Assembly: GCA_020403265.1 (NCBI GenBank)
Contig: JADBXZ010000119.1
Location: 1 to 39,675 of the forward strand
Direction of reading: 5' to 3'
DNA length: 39,675 bases
Origin: Bacteroidota bacterium
GTDB taxonomy: Bacteria > Bacteroidota > Bacteroidia > B-17B0 > Aurantibacillaceae
Below are positions 15,182 through 24,531 of this stretch, one piece after another. A model generated the notes under the pieces. That model saw only the letters and a list, made by a program, of their open reading frames with translations, made no database searches and was not told the DNA's origin. The translations under genes and the position numbers were made by a program. Each line of letters begins with the position of its first letter. Positions within the stretch are counted from its first letter, which is position 1.

Positions 15182-17968
15182 TTATTTATTTAACATAACA
15201 AAAGCTCCCCAGTAAAATGGGTCTTTGTATTTTGTTTTTACAAGTTTAATGGCGTTGTTAAAGGCGGTTGTTTTATCTCCATTAGCGGAGTAACTGGCAT
15301 AAAACGAGGTCATTAGGTCCATAGTTGCATCATCGCTTACTTCCCATAAGCTCATAATAATACTTTTTGCCCCAGCAATTAGAAATGCTCGTTGTAAACC
15401 ATATACGCCTTCTCCTTGTTTAACACTACCTAAACCTGTTTCACAAGCGCTCAACACAACTAAATCTGTTTTTTCTAAGTTTAAGCTCAAAGCTTCAAAT
15501 GCAGTTAATACGCCGTTATCCTGGTTATTTAAACTTTTATAGTTTTCTTTAAAAACGTTGTCGGCATTGGCAAACATCAAACCGCTCCGAAGTAACGGAT
15601 TTTCTTTGGCTGAATTTAAATCAACACCAAGTACTTTGTTAGCTTCCATTTTACTTAAATCTGCTAAAAAATATCCATGTGTTGCTATGTGTAAAATACT
15701 GGGAGATTGAATTTTTTTGATTTCTGTTTCAGTCGCATTTTTTCCAATTACTGTTTTAGTTTTAACCTTAAGTGCATTTAATTGTTTGGTAATATTGATA
15801 ACTTCTTTTTCGGTTCCGGGTAATTGCTCAATACTGCCTGATTCACCATAATATGGATTTCCTACTAAGAAGGCATTGTTAGGCTTTGAAGGATGATCTA
15901 AATTCTTTTTTACTTCAATAATATCTTTAGTATTGCCAACAAAAGTGATAGTGTACTTGTCAATAACGTATTTGTTTGCGGAGTCTTTTAAGGAATTGAT
16001 GCTTAACTGATGAAATGCACCATCTGATGAAATATAAATTTTGGAGCAGTTTTTGATTTCAAGATCAACAGGTTTCCATGTTTTAGCATAAGCAGGTGGT
16101 TCAGGTTTTTGGTTAATCACGCAATCTCTGAAATTACTTATTACCACATTAACACTATCAAATAAACCTAAATCTACAAGTCTTATTGAGCCGGATTTAA
16201 TAACTAATGCCTTGTATGAAGCCTGCATCTCGGAGCCGGCAATTGCATTTAATTGTATCAATTCAATGGCTGCTTCGTTAGGTTTTAATGCGACTTGTAC
16301 GTCTTTTAATTCTATTTTTTTGGTATTGATACTTTCTTTAAATATTTCACTTTTTAAGGAAAGTTCTTTTTCTAATTCGCTAATCCTTTCTTTAAGGCTA
16401 TCCACATTAACTTTTTCATTTTTGCGTTCTTCTACACTTAGTTGATAGGCAGCATTTAGGTTCTCATTAACTTCTAACCATTTTTTATAAGTTTGCTTTA
16501 ACGATACATCATCGCTTGAGGCAATTGCACTTCTTATTTTTGAAGAATTATTCAATAAAAAACCCTTGGTGTTAATTATCGTATTGTACAGGTCAGTTAA
16601 AATACTCGAGTCCTGTTTGGTATAATCTATTGTAAATGAAAAATAGTTTTGTAATCGCAAGTTAGTTTTTTCCCAATAAAGTGTTTTCTCATTATCGTTT
16701 AGCGATTTAAAGAACGTATTAATGTAGTTTAGGGTATTATCAATAACAAAATTGAATTTTCCTTTTGCATAACTAAAATCCTTTGCAAACCATAAACACA
16801 TGGCATAGTCCTCTAATGCTTGGATATAATTTGGATGGGTTTCACCATAAACTTCTTTTTTATCATTAACAACTTTGTTTAAGCATTCTAATGCCTGGGT
16901 ATTGTTTTTGGTTATTCGGTAATAATTACCAAGTTCTTGCAGGGATGATAGTGTTGCTGGATTTTTAGCCCCAAGCTTTCTTTTATTTATATCATAAGCA
17001 CTTTTTAATAAGCCCTCTACCGGATACAGGTTGCCCATTTCAATATACAACTGTGCTAAAGATTTTTTAAGAAAAGCTAAATCAGAGTATGTAGATAATT
17101 TTGATTCGCGCTGTGAAATTGCATCTTGTAATAAAGATTCAGCTTCGGTATATTTTTTTCTTAGTCTGTAAATATTACACAAGTTGATTCTGAATTTTAT
17201 TGCATTTTCTGAGTAGGTTTTCAATGTTTTTTTGGAGTAATAAGTAGCCAGTAAAATATTTTTTTCTGCATCTTCCAATTTATTCATGTCAACATACACC
17301 ATAGCCAAATTGTTATGAATTAAGGCTTTGGCTATGGAATTAGTGTCACCTTTTGCATATTCAATGCAATCCTTTAAGTCTTTTTCCGCATCTAATAAAC
17401 TACCGGTTTCTTTTTTAAATACTGCAATGTTATTCATGCTTACTAATTGCATGCCTTTAATGTTACCTTTTTTTCGCCAGTACAAAGATTTTTCCAAATA
17501 GGGTAATGCTTTTGTGAACATACCTCTGGTTTGATAAAGCACACCTAGATTACTTAGCGTTTGTTCGTAATTTACGTTCTGCTTCGAAGTATCAAGGGTT
17601 AGTGTGTAGGTTCTAAGAGCTTGTAAGAAACTTTGTTCTGCCAAAAAATGTTGATTTTTTGCAAGAAACATTTCCCCACTTTTTAAATTACGATACGCAA
17701 CATCATTTTCTGAGTTTTCAATTCCGCCATTAAGTAAGTTGGAAACACCACTCATAAAGCCTGATCCTTCTTCTTCTGTTTCGAACAATGAACAATTATC
17801 CGTTAAACTTATAACAAAATTAAAGTTAGTTTCGTCATATTGAGTTTTACTTTTCTCAATTTTACTGTTTGGATCATCAATTAATTTCTTTCTAAGTTTT
17901 TCGCCAAATGTTTGAGTGAAGCAAAATGAGGAAATACTTATTAAAGCGCCTGTTATAAAGAGTTTCAT
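15182..17968 (-). CDS. Exported TPR-CHAT (caspase-like) domain protein
   Basis: The 928-aa protein begins with a signal peptide (MKLFITGALISISSFCFTQ). Residues about 85-410 are tetratricopeptide repeats (for example LSNLGVLYQTRGMFTKALPYLEKSL), followed by a helical linker with a coiled coil near 500-560. The C-terminal CHAT domain at about 620-928 has both catalytic residues in place: His764 in LHIATHGYF and Cys842 in VVLSACETGLG, plus the GVYGLQRAFLIAGAKSIIMSLW block. CHAT domains are caspase-like cysteine proteases, active in the cytoplasm in known defence systems; this one is directed across the inner membrane. The gene is divergent from a secreted TPR protein gene. Substrate and role are unknown. 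Confidence 0.9.
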   Translation of the reverse strand: MKLFITGALISISSFCFTQTFGEKLRKKLIDDPNSKIEKSKTQYDETNFNFVISLTDNCSLFETEEEGSGFMSGVSNLLNGGIENSENDVAYRNLKSGEMFLAKNQHFLAEQSFLQALRTYTLTLDTSKQNVNYEQTLSNLGVLYQTRGMFTKALPYLEKSLYWRKKGNIKGMQLVSMNNIAVFKKETGSLLDAEKDLKDCIEYAKGDTNSIAKALIHNNLAMVYVDMNKLEDAEKNILLATYYSKKTLKTYSENAIKFRINLCNIYRLRKKYTEAESLLQDAISQRESKLSTYSDLAFLKKSLAQLYIEMGNLYPVEGLLKSAYDINKRKLGAKNPATLSSLQELGNYYRITKNNTQALECLNKVVNDKKEVYGETHPNYIQALEDYAMCLWFAKDFSYAKGKFNFVIDNTLNYINTFFKSLNDNEKTLYWEKTNLRLQNYFSFTIDYTKQDSSILTDLYNTIINTKGFLLNNSSKIRSAIASSDDVSLKQTYKKWLEVNENLNAAYQLSVEERKNEKVNVDSLKERISELEKELSLKSEIFKESINTKKIELKDVQVALKPNEAAIELIQLNAIAGSEMQASYKALVIKSGSIRLVDLGLFDSVNVVISNFRDCVINQKPEPPAYAKTWKPVDLEIKNCSKIYISSDGAFHQLSINSLKDSANKYVIDKYTITFVGNTKDIIEVKKNLDHPSKPNNAFLVGNPYYGESGSIEQLPGTEKEVINITKQLNALKVKTKTVIGKNATETEIKKIQSPSILHIATHGYFLADLSKMEANKVLGVDLNSAKENPLLRSGLMFANADNVFKENYKSLNNQDNGVLTAFEALSLNLEKTDLVVLSACETGLGSVKQGEGVYGLQRAFLIAGAKSIIMSLWEVSDDATMDLMTSFYASYSANGDKTTAFNNAIKLVKTKYKDPFYWGAFVMLNK

Positions 17969-18111
17969 GCTATGTAAGTTGTGTGTAAAAGTATAAAAAA
18001 TTACGACAATATTTTTTGTTGTTTTTTGAGTACATTTTCCTTATTTTTATGAAATTATCCCTTAATTTGGGACAATAGAAAACTTAATAAATAATTATTT
18101 GGGTTTAAATT

Positions 18112-19161
18112 ATGAAAATTTTTTTAGTGGTCTCAGTATTGCTTACCTCTTTGAGTTTAAAATCGCAAGATACTGTTAAGGTGGCATCACTTTCTAATCC
18201 TGATCAACAAGCTGAGTTGGATTATAATAATGGTTTAGCAGCAATATCCAAAAAGGAATTTGCTGCCGCAGTAGATTATTTTTCTAAATGTATTGGTGTA
18301 AAGGCTAATTTTGACAAAGCATACAGTAACAGGGCTGTAGCATACATTGAATTAAAGAATACAAGTTCAGCCATTGCGGATATCAACATGGCGCTTAAGT
18401 TGAACCCGACAAATTCTGAAAATTATTTTAACAAATCACTAATTTATTTAACACTAAATCAAAAGGATAGCCAGTTGGTCGCCTTAGATAATTGTATAAA
18501 AATCAATCCAACACACAAGGAAGCATATTATTACAAAGGACTGAATCATTTTGAATCTGGTGATTATAAAAATGCAATTCAGTTTTATTCAAAGGCTATT
18601 GAAATTAACCCTGCTTATGCGTACGCGCTTAATGATAGAGCAGGGGCAAAGCGGGAGTTAAAAGATTACGCAGGCGCAATAGCTGATTATGAAAAGGCTT
18701 TAAGTGTTGATAAGAATCAGTTTTTTATTTACAATAACTTGGGCTCTGCATATAAATTAAATAAAGAATACGCTAAGGCCGTTGACGCATACAGTAAGGC
18801 TTTGCAAATTAAACCTGATTACTTAATTGCCCTGAATAACAGAGGTGCTGCTAATTTTGATAATAATAATTTGAAAGCGGCTCAGATTGATTTTGAGGCG
18901 GTGCTCTCTAAAGACTCAAAAAATTCGAGTGCCTATAACAATTTAGCAAGTATTGCTATCAAAAATAAAGATTACAAAAAAGCTAAAGACCTCTCGACAA
19001 AAGCAATAGACTTAGATAGTAAAAACGGAGCGGCGTATTATAACAGAGGCATTGCCCGCCAAATGCTGCGTGAAGAGGAGGCTTGCTGTGCCGATTGGAA
19101 AAAGGCATTGGAGCTTGGTGTTACCGGAGCTAAAACATTTATTAATTCTACTTGCGAATAA
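18112..19161 (+). CDS. Exported tetratricopeptide-repeat protein
   Basis: A signal peptide (MKIFLVVSVLLTSLSLKSQ) is followed by about eight TPR units across residues 30-335, with repeated A-x-x-x-Y-x-x-A-I motifs (YNNLGSAYKLNKEYAKAVDAY and similar). TPRs are protein-binding scaffolds. The gene starts the plus-strand operon and is 3 bp before the PorE-like OmpA gene, so a periplasmic complex with that protein is a reasonable guess. It is divergent from the TPR-CHAT gene 143 bp away. No catalytic motif is seen. Confidence 0.88.
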   Translation: MKIFLVVSVLLTSLSLKSQDTVKVASLSNPDQQAELDYNNGLAAISKKEFAAAVDYFSKCIGVKANFDKAYSNRAVAYIELKNTSSAIADINMALKLNPTNSENYFNKSLIYLTLNQKDSQLVALDNCIKINPTHKEAYYYKGLNHFESGDYKNAIQFYSKAIEINPAYAYALNDRAGAKRELKDYAGAIADYEKALSVDKNQFFIYNNLGSAYKLNKEYAKAVDAYSKALQIKPDYLIALNNRGAANFDNNNLKAAQIDFEAVLSKDSKNSSAYNNLASIAIKNKDYKKAKDLSTKAIDLDSKNGAAYYNRGIARQMLREEEACCADWKKALELGVTGAKTFINSTCE

Positions 19162-19164
19162 ACT

Positions 19165-21318
19165 ATGAAAAAGATATACTTAACAATTGTTGCAGTTATT
19201 TTAGTTTCAGTTCAATATTCACAGGAAGTTGCCTGGGATAAGGATAATTTTCCCGGTAAGAAGGAAGAATTCAAAAATGCCCGAAAGCAGTTAGATATTG
19301 GCACTGAGTTTTACAATCAAGGTAGAGGTGAATTTGATGATTTTAAAAAGGCATACATCAATACCCATAAAACCATGCCAATGAGTCATCATGATTATAG
19401 AATGAGTGGTATCGCTAACTTCCGTGATGCTTCTTCACCTCTTAATACGGCTTACAATTTTAATCCAAAGGATGGGCGATTAAATTACATGCTTGGTTTT
19501 ATCTGGTGGGTATCCGATCCGGCAAATCCTCAAACATTAAAGCATCTTGAAGCAGCCCAGCAGTTACACCCTAAAGTTGAAAATGATTTGACTTATTGGT
19601 TGGCTTGGACCTATCATCTTAATAGTCGATGGGATGAGGCTATAGCCAAGTATAATGAATACTTAACTTTTTTAAATCAAAAAGCGAAGAGCAACGTTCA
19701 TGAAATTGAAGATGTGACTAAAAAAATTGAAGAGTGTAATAACGGTAAAAAGTTTTCAGCAAATCCTGAACGCGTATTTGTTGATAATCTTGGCCCTAAC
19801 ATTAATACTTCTTATCCTGAATATGGACCAGCTATAACTGCAGATGAGGAAACAATTATGTACACAGCCAGAAGAGATAACACCACGGGTGGTAAGAAAG
19901 ATGAAGGTGACAATAAATATTTTGAGGATGTATATATTTCTACAAAGTTAGCAGGCAAATGGCAACCAGCCAAACTACTTAGTAAAAATGTAAATACAGA
20001 AGGGCATGATGCGGTTGCCGGATTGTCAACGGATGGTAGTAAATTATATATCTATCGTGACTTATCCAGTGATAATGGAGATTTGTATGAAACCGTTTTA
20101 TTTGGAGCAGATTGGGAACCACCAGTACATATGAATAAAAACATAAATACTAAAAAGTACCATGAGAACACTGTGACCTTAAGCTTTGACAGTAGACAAC
20201 TTTATTTTGTTTCCAATAAAGAGAGTGGTTTGGGCGGTAGTGATATTTATTTCTGTGAATTAGATCCTAAAGGAGAGTGGGGTGTTTCCAAAAATGCAGG
20301 GCCTGAAATTAACACGAAATATTCTGAGGATGGTGTATTCATGCATCCGGATGGCGTAACAATGTATTTTAGTAGTAAAGGTCATAACAGTATGGGTGGT
20401 TATGATATTTTTAAATCAACATTAGTAAACGGTAAATGGGGTAAACCTGAGAATTTAGGTTATCCTATTAATGGTCCTGACGATGACGTGTTTTTTGTGG
20501 TAAGTGCCAGTGGAAACAGAGGTTACTTTGCATCAGCTAAAACTGGTGGATATGGCGACCAGGATATTTACAAAATCACTTTTTTAGGGCCCGAAAAACA
20601 ACCATTATTAAATACACAGGATCAGTTGCTTGCTTTGGCAGCAAATCCTGTATCTAACTTAAAAACTGAAAATGCAGTTGAAGTGAAAGCTGCAAAAGTA
20701 ACCATTTTAAAGGGTGTTGTTACAGATGCAAAAACTAATCAACCGTTAGAAGCAGGAATTGAATTGGTTGATAATGATAAAAACATTGTTATTGCTAATT
20801 TTAAATCAAACAGTAGTTCAGGAAAATACCTCGTGACCTTACCAAGCGGTAAAAACTACGGCATTGCTGTTAAGCGTGATGGTTACTTGTTCCACTCAGA
20901 GAATTTTAATTTACCGGATAATGCCGATTTCCAAGAGTTTAATAAAGATGTGGCTTTAAAGAAAATAGAAGTTGGTAGTACAATCGTACTTAAAAACATA
21001 TTTTTTGATTTTGATAAAGCTACTATACGTTCTGAATCCGCCAATGAATTAGAACGGTTAATTAAATTATTGAATGATAACCCAACTGTTAAAATAGAAT
21101 TGGGTTCACATACTGACAGTAAAGGCTCTGATGATTATAATATGAAGCTAAGTGACAACCGCTCAAAGTCTGTGGTTGAATATTTAATTGGTAAAGGAAT
21201 TTCAGCCTCAAGATTAACTGCAAAAGGTTACGGCGAAACAAAACCAATTGATACTAATGAAACAGATGCAGGAAGACAAAACAACAGAAGAACGGAATTT
21301 AAAATTACTGAGAAATAG
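19165..21318 (+). CDS. OmpA-family outer-membrane protein with TPR, PD40 propeller and CRD domains (PorE-like)
   Basis: Domains in order are: signal peptide (1-20), N-terminal TPR-like helices (about 30-195), a PD40/WD40-type beta-propeller (about 205-475, with repeated SxDGxxLYF-type strands such as DSRQLYFVSNKESG), a carboxypeptidase-regulatory-like domain (about 515-590) and a C-terminal OmpA peptidoglycan-binding domain (about 610-717, IFFDFDKATIRSES and GYGETKPID). PorE of the type IX secretion system has the same order, but many other Bacteroidota proteins do too, so I give no symbol. There is no lipobox cysteine, unlike PorE. It probably links the outer membrane to the peptidoglycan. 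It is in an operon with the TPR gene (3-bp gap) and the rRNA methyltransferase (5-bp gap). Confidence 0.87.
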   Translation: MKKIYLTIVAVILVSVQYSQEVAWDKDNFPGKKEEFKNARKQLDIGTEFYNQGRGEFDDFKKAYINTHKTMPMSHHDYRMSGIANFRDASSPLNTAYNFNPKDGRLNYMLGFIWWVSDPANPQTLKHLEAAQQLHPKVENDLTYWLAWTYHLNSRWDEAIAKYNEYLTFLNQKAKSNVHEIEDVTKKIEECNNGKKFSANPERVFVDNLGPNINTSYPEYGPAITADEETIMYTARRDNTTGGKKDEGDNKYFEDVYISTKLAGKWQPAKLLSKNVNTEGHDAVAGLSTDGSKLYIYRDLSSDNGDLYETVLFGADWEPPVHMNKNINTKKYHENTVTLSFDSRQLYFVSNKESGLGGSDIYFCELDPKGEWGVSKNAGPEINTKYSEDGVFMHPDGVTMYFSSKGHNSMGGYDIFKSTLVNGKWGKPENLGYPINGPDDDVFFVVSASGNRGYFASAKTGGYGDQDIYKITFLGPEKQPLLNTQDQLLALAANPVSNLKTENAVEVKAAKVTILKGVVTDAKTNQPLEAGIELVDNDKNIVIANFKSNSSSGKYLVTLPSGKNYGIAVKRDGYLFHSENFNLPDNADFQEFNKDVALKKIEVGSTIVLKNIFFDFDKATIRSESANELERLIKLLNDNPTVKIELGSHTDSKGSDDYNMKLSDNRSKSVVEYLIGKGISASRLTAKGYGETKPIDTNETDAGRQNNRRTEFKITEK

Positions 21319-21323
21319 TGTAG

Positions 21324-22517
21324 ATGAAACTCTATAAGAATTTAGTTGATTCCGTTGCGAAATCTCTTCAGGAAATTATTTTAAATAACAAGTACACCGA
21401 TAAGGTCTTAGAACGCTTATTTAAGCAACATCCGCAATGGGGTAGCAGAGACAGGCGTTTTGTTGCAGAGTGTACGTACGATTGTGTCAGGTATCATAGA
21501 CTTTATCATTCTATAATTGAAAGTGAAAAGAATTTTTGGTTGCAGATTGCCGTTTGGTTAGTTCTCAAAGGAATTGAGTTACCCGATTGGCAGGAGTTCC
21601 GGCACATTGACCCGCAATTTGTATTAAAACGTTACAATTACTTAAAAAGTGAAAAGGTAATTTTTGAATCTTACCCTGATTGGTTGTGGGAATTGGGTGT
21701 AGCTGAGCTTGGCGCTGAAATTTGGCAAGAAGAAGCAGCAGCTATGAATGGACCTGCAAAGGTTATTCTTAGAGCAAATACTTTAAAAACTGATGTTAAT
21801 CAGCTTATTTCTAAATTTAACGAATTAGGAATTGAAACTGAAAGAGTTGATGGGCTGCACAATGCACTTGTTTTAAAGAAAAGACAGAATGTGTTTACTA
21901 CAGAATTGTTTAAAAAAGGATATTTTGAAGTACAGGATGCAGGCTCACAATTTATAAGTGATTTCTTTGAACTAGCAGGGAATGAAACTATAATTGATGC
22001 GTGTGCCGGTGCAGGAGGCAAATCGTTGGATTTGGCCGCACGATTAAAAAACAAAGGAAAGATAATTAGTATGGATGTTGAAGCCTGGAAATTGGAGGAA
22101 CTAAAAAAGCGTGCAAAAAGAGCCGGTGCATTTAATATTGAAACTAATTTAATTGAAGCAGACCTGACAATAGAAAGATTAACAGGAAAAGCAACTAAGC
22201 TTTTGCTTGATGTACCCTGTAGCGGAATAGGTGTTGTGAAACGCAATCCCGATGCGAAATGGAAACTTTCGCAGCAAACTATTTTTCAAACCAAAGACAT
22301 ACAGCGTTCTATTCTAAACAAATATTGCATGATGGTAAAAAAAGACGGTGAATTACTTTATAGTACCTGTAGTATTTTTCCTTCTGAAAATGAAATGCAA
22401 ATCAAAGAATTTTTAGAGCACCATCCTGAATTTAAATTTGTAAAACAAAAAACAATTCTTCCAAGTAAAGGCTTTGATGGTTTTTATATGTGTCTACTTA
22501 AAAGGACAAGTAATTGA
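21324..22517 (+). CDS. RsmB/NOP-family RNA 5-methylcytosine methyltransferase
   Basis: The 397-aa protein has a SAM-binding DACAGAGGKS (225-234), the two family cysteines Cys299 in DVPCSGIG and Cys349 in YSTCSIFPSENE, and the preceding GYFEVQDAGSQF. It therefore methylates cytosine C5, probably in 16S rRNA. The N-terminal 140 residues have a short NusB-like helical part (RDRRFVAECTYDCVRYHRL) rather than a full NusB domain. Its TGA overlaps the TTG start of the flippase gene (TTGA). Being inside an envelope operon is unusual, but the spacing shows co-transcription. Confidence 0.92.
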   Translation: MKLYKNLVDSVAKSLQEIILNNKYTDKVLERLFKQHPQWGSRDRRFVAECTYDCVRYHRLYHSIIESEKNFWLQIAVWLVLKGIELPDWQEFRHIDPQFVLKRYNYLKSEKVIFESYPDWLWELGVAELGAEIWQEEAAAMNGPAKVILRANTLKTDVNQLISKFNELGIETERVDGLHNALVLKKRQNVFTTELFKKGYFEVQDAGSQFISDFFELAGNETIIDACAGAGGKSLDLAARLKNKGKIISMDVEAWKLEELKKRAKRAGAFNIETNLIEADLTIERLTGKATKLLLDVPCSGIGVVKRNPDAKWKLSQQTIFQTKDIQRSILNKYCMMVKKDGELLYSTCSIFPSENEMQIKEFLEHHPEFKFVKQKTILPSKGFDGFYMCLLKRTSN

Positions 22518-23713
22518 ATAAACATGTTGTTTTAAATATTCTTACTCGCCTTGCCATTGCTGTATTCAATTTTGCAACCATCATTCTTTTATCACAATTA
22601 AAGGGTGCAGCGTTTAAGGGCATTTGCACTAAGCTAATTGCCATTGCTAGTGTGGCTCAAATTGCCAGCGAAATTGGAGGGGGTGCAGTAATTGTAAAGA
22701 TGGCACAAAAAAAACGAATCATGCATCTGTTTTCTTTTAACATAGTTTTGATGTGTGTTGTTTCCTTGTTTACTGCTGCTTATGGAATAACCATTTTTGA
22801 TTCTTATCAAGTATTGATACTTCTGTTTTTCATATGCGTATTCGCTTCTGTTTCTTCCTTTATAGGATATTATTGCTTATCCAAACAAGCCATTTCAATT
22901 TATAATTTAATAAATTTTACGCAACCTTGTTTAATGTTTTTAATTCTTTTCTTCGGTAAAAGTTCATTAACAGTTTCCTGTTTCGTTTTAGCTTTTTTTA
23001 TTAGTTATGCAGTTTCGCTGGTAATAGGCTTGGTTTATTTATTTTTACAATCCAAACGCGACCATGATTTTCAAGAACTCACTTTTAAGGAAATATCTCA
23101 CAACTCTTTTATTGCAATTCTTTCGCACATTAGTGGTTTTTTAACTCAGCGAATATTTTATTTTATTTTGCCTTATTTTGTTTTAGGCGTTTATTCCAAC
23201 GCGCTATCTGTTGCAGAGTCAGCTTTAATTTTGGCAAATAGTTTAAGTACTTATCTTTACAGCAAGTTGTCTTCAGTTGATAATCTTAAAGAACAGCTCA
23301 AATTAACTAATCAGTTTATCAAAATAAATGTTCTTATCATGTTAGCTGGTTATATTTTAATCCTATTTATTCCTGCTGAGTTTTATGTCTATTTTTTCGG
23401 AAGTGATTTTTCACAGGTAAATATTATTTTAAGATACGCTTTCCCAGGTGTGTTGTTTAACAGTGTGCATCTTATAATTGGTCATTTTTTCTCGAGCAGA
23501 GCTAATTTTAAAATTAATTTTTATTTAACAATTTCAGGCTTTATATGCACCCTCGTTTTTTCGGTGTTATTGTTTTTTAAACAAAGTTGGATTTCCGTTA
23601 ATTCAGCAGCATTAATGTATTCAACCAGTTATTTTTTCGTATTTATGATGGCAATGTATTTTTTTATCAAACAATTTAAGGTCAATAATGAACAAGTTCC
23701 GGAAATTAATTAA
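22514..23713 (+). CDS. Polytopic membrane protein, Wzx/MATE-type polysaccharide flippase-like
   Basis: The 399-aa protein is very hydrophobic with about twelve membrane segments. The N-terminus (MNKHVVLNILTRLAIAVFNFATIILLSQLKG ... IGGGAVIVKMAQ) and the even spacing of helices fit polysaccharide or lipid-II flippases of the MOP superfamily, which carry lipid-linked glycans across the inner membrane. The start is TTG, overlapping the rsmB-like stop by three bases. It overlaps the following methyltransferase gene by 26 bp. No glycosyltransferase genes are beside it, so the substrate is open. Confidence 0.78.
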   Translation: MNKHVVLNILTRLAIAVFNFATIILLSQLKGAAFKGICTKLIAIASVAQIASEIGGGAVIVKMAQKKRIMHLFSFNIVLMCVVSLFTAAYGITIFDSYQVLILLFFICVFASVSSFIGYYCLSKQAISIYNLINFTQPCLMFLILFFGKSSLTVSCFVLAFFISYAVSLVIGLVYLFLQSKRDHDFQELTFKEISHNSFIAILSHISGFLTQRIFYFILPYFVLGVYSNALSVAESALILANSLSTYLYSKLSSVDNLKEQLKLTNQFIKINVLIMLAGYILILFIPAEFYVYFFGSDFSQVNIILRYAFPGVLFNSVHLIIGHFFSSRANFKINFYLTISGFICTLVFSVLLFFKQSWISVNSAALMYSTSYFFVFMMAMYFFIKQFKVNNEQVPEIN

Positions 23714-24488
23714 AGCGTTTTTTCTTATATTGAAAAAACCAAGTTTGGTCAATTTAATTATTGACTGTGATTTGAATTTCAAAGACGAATTGATTAAGCG
23801 GTATCATCTTCCGAATGGTTTAAAAAAAATTAATTTTAAGGAATTCTTAAAGGAGGAAAATACCTTAGATTCATTTTCTTTTTTGGAAGGCGGAAGTATT
23901 GTAACCGACTATCTTTTGTTATCGGCACTTACCAAAAAATTGAACAAACCAACTTGTTTCGAAATTGGCACTTGGCGTGGCGAAAGTGCGCTAGCAATGG
24001 CAAAACATGCTAATAAAGTAGTTACTTTGAATTTAAGTAAACAGGAATTAACCATTTTTGGATTATCAAAAGAATACGTTGAATTGCAGGGGTATTTATG
24101 TAATAAAGCAAATAATATAGAACAACTTTGGGGCAATACATTTAATTACGACTTTACTAATCACCATAGGTGTTATGATTTAATATTTGTGGATGGCGAC
24201 CATAAATACAAAAGTGTAATAAATGATACTAAAATTGCAGAAAAATTAATGAAAAATAAAAACAGTGTGATTGTGTGGCACGATTATGGTTTTGGGACAG
24301 AAACTATTCGCTACGAAGTACTTTTGGGTATTTTAGAAGGATTGCCAAAGGATATGCATAAGCACTTATATAGTGTTAACAATACACTTTGCGCTATTTA
24401 TTATCCATTTAATGTTGATGCAAATGAGCTTCCTTATCCGCAAAGGCCCGATCAATTATTCACTGTTGAAATTAACGAAAAAATATAG
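23688..24488 (+). CDS. SAM-dependent class I methyltransferase (Methyltransf_24-like)
   Basis: The 266-aa protein carries the SAM motif I FEIGTWRGES (91-100), an acidic strand VVTLNLS, and LIFVDGDHKYKSV (166-176) followed by VIVWHDYGFG, the signature of Methyltransf_24-type enzymes that often modify sugars or small molecules. The first 80 residues are helical and may bind the acceptor. The gene overlaps the flippase gene by 26 bp, so both probably act in glycan or lipid modification. The acceptor is unknown. Confidence 0.83.
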   Translation: MNKFRKLIKAFFLILKKPSLVNLIIDCDLNFKDELIKRYHLPNGLKKINFKEFLKEENTLDSFSFLEGGSIVTDYLLLSALTKKLNKPTCFEIGTWRGESALAMAKHANKVVTLNLSKQELTIFGLSKEYVELQGYLCNKANNIEQLWGNTFNYDFTNHHRCYDLIFVDGDHKYKSVINDTKIAEKLMKNKNSVIVWHDYGFGTETIRYEVLLGILEGLPKDMHKHLYSVNNTLCAIYYPFNVDANELPYPQRPDQLFTVEINEKI

Positions 24489-24510
24489 CTAAATGAACTT
24501 TTGACGTTTA

Positions 24511-24518
24511 TAAATTTG
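24511..24518 (+). promoter_or_regulatory. Candidate -7 box (TAAATTTG) for the AsmA-family gene
   Basis: TAAATTTG is an exact TAnnTTTG match and ends 13 bp before the ATG at 24532. The -33 element is not clear, although a TTTTG is at 24499-24503, too close for the usual spacing. It suggests the AsmA gene can be transcribed apart from the operon upstream. Confidence 0.4.
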
Positions 24519-24531
24519 TAATTTAGTACTT

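Noticed and set aside
15182-17968. CHAT protein as part of a CRISPR-linked (Craspase-like) system
   Set aside because: No CRISPR array or effector is in the window, and the protein has a signal peptide.
21800-22246. 148-aa minus-strand reading frame inside the rsmB-like gene
   Set aside because: It lies wholly antisense to the conserved SAM-binding region and its protein (Ser/Phe/Pro-rich) has the look of a shadow frame.
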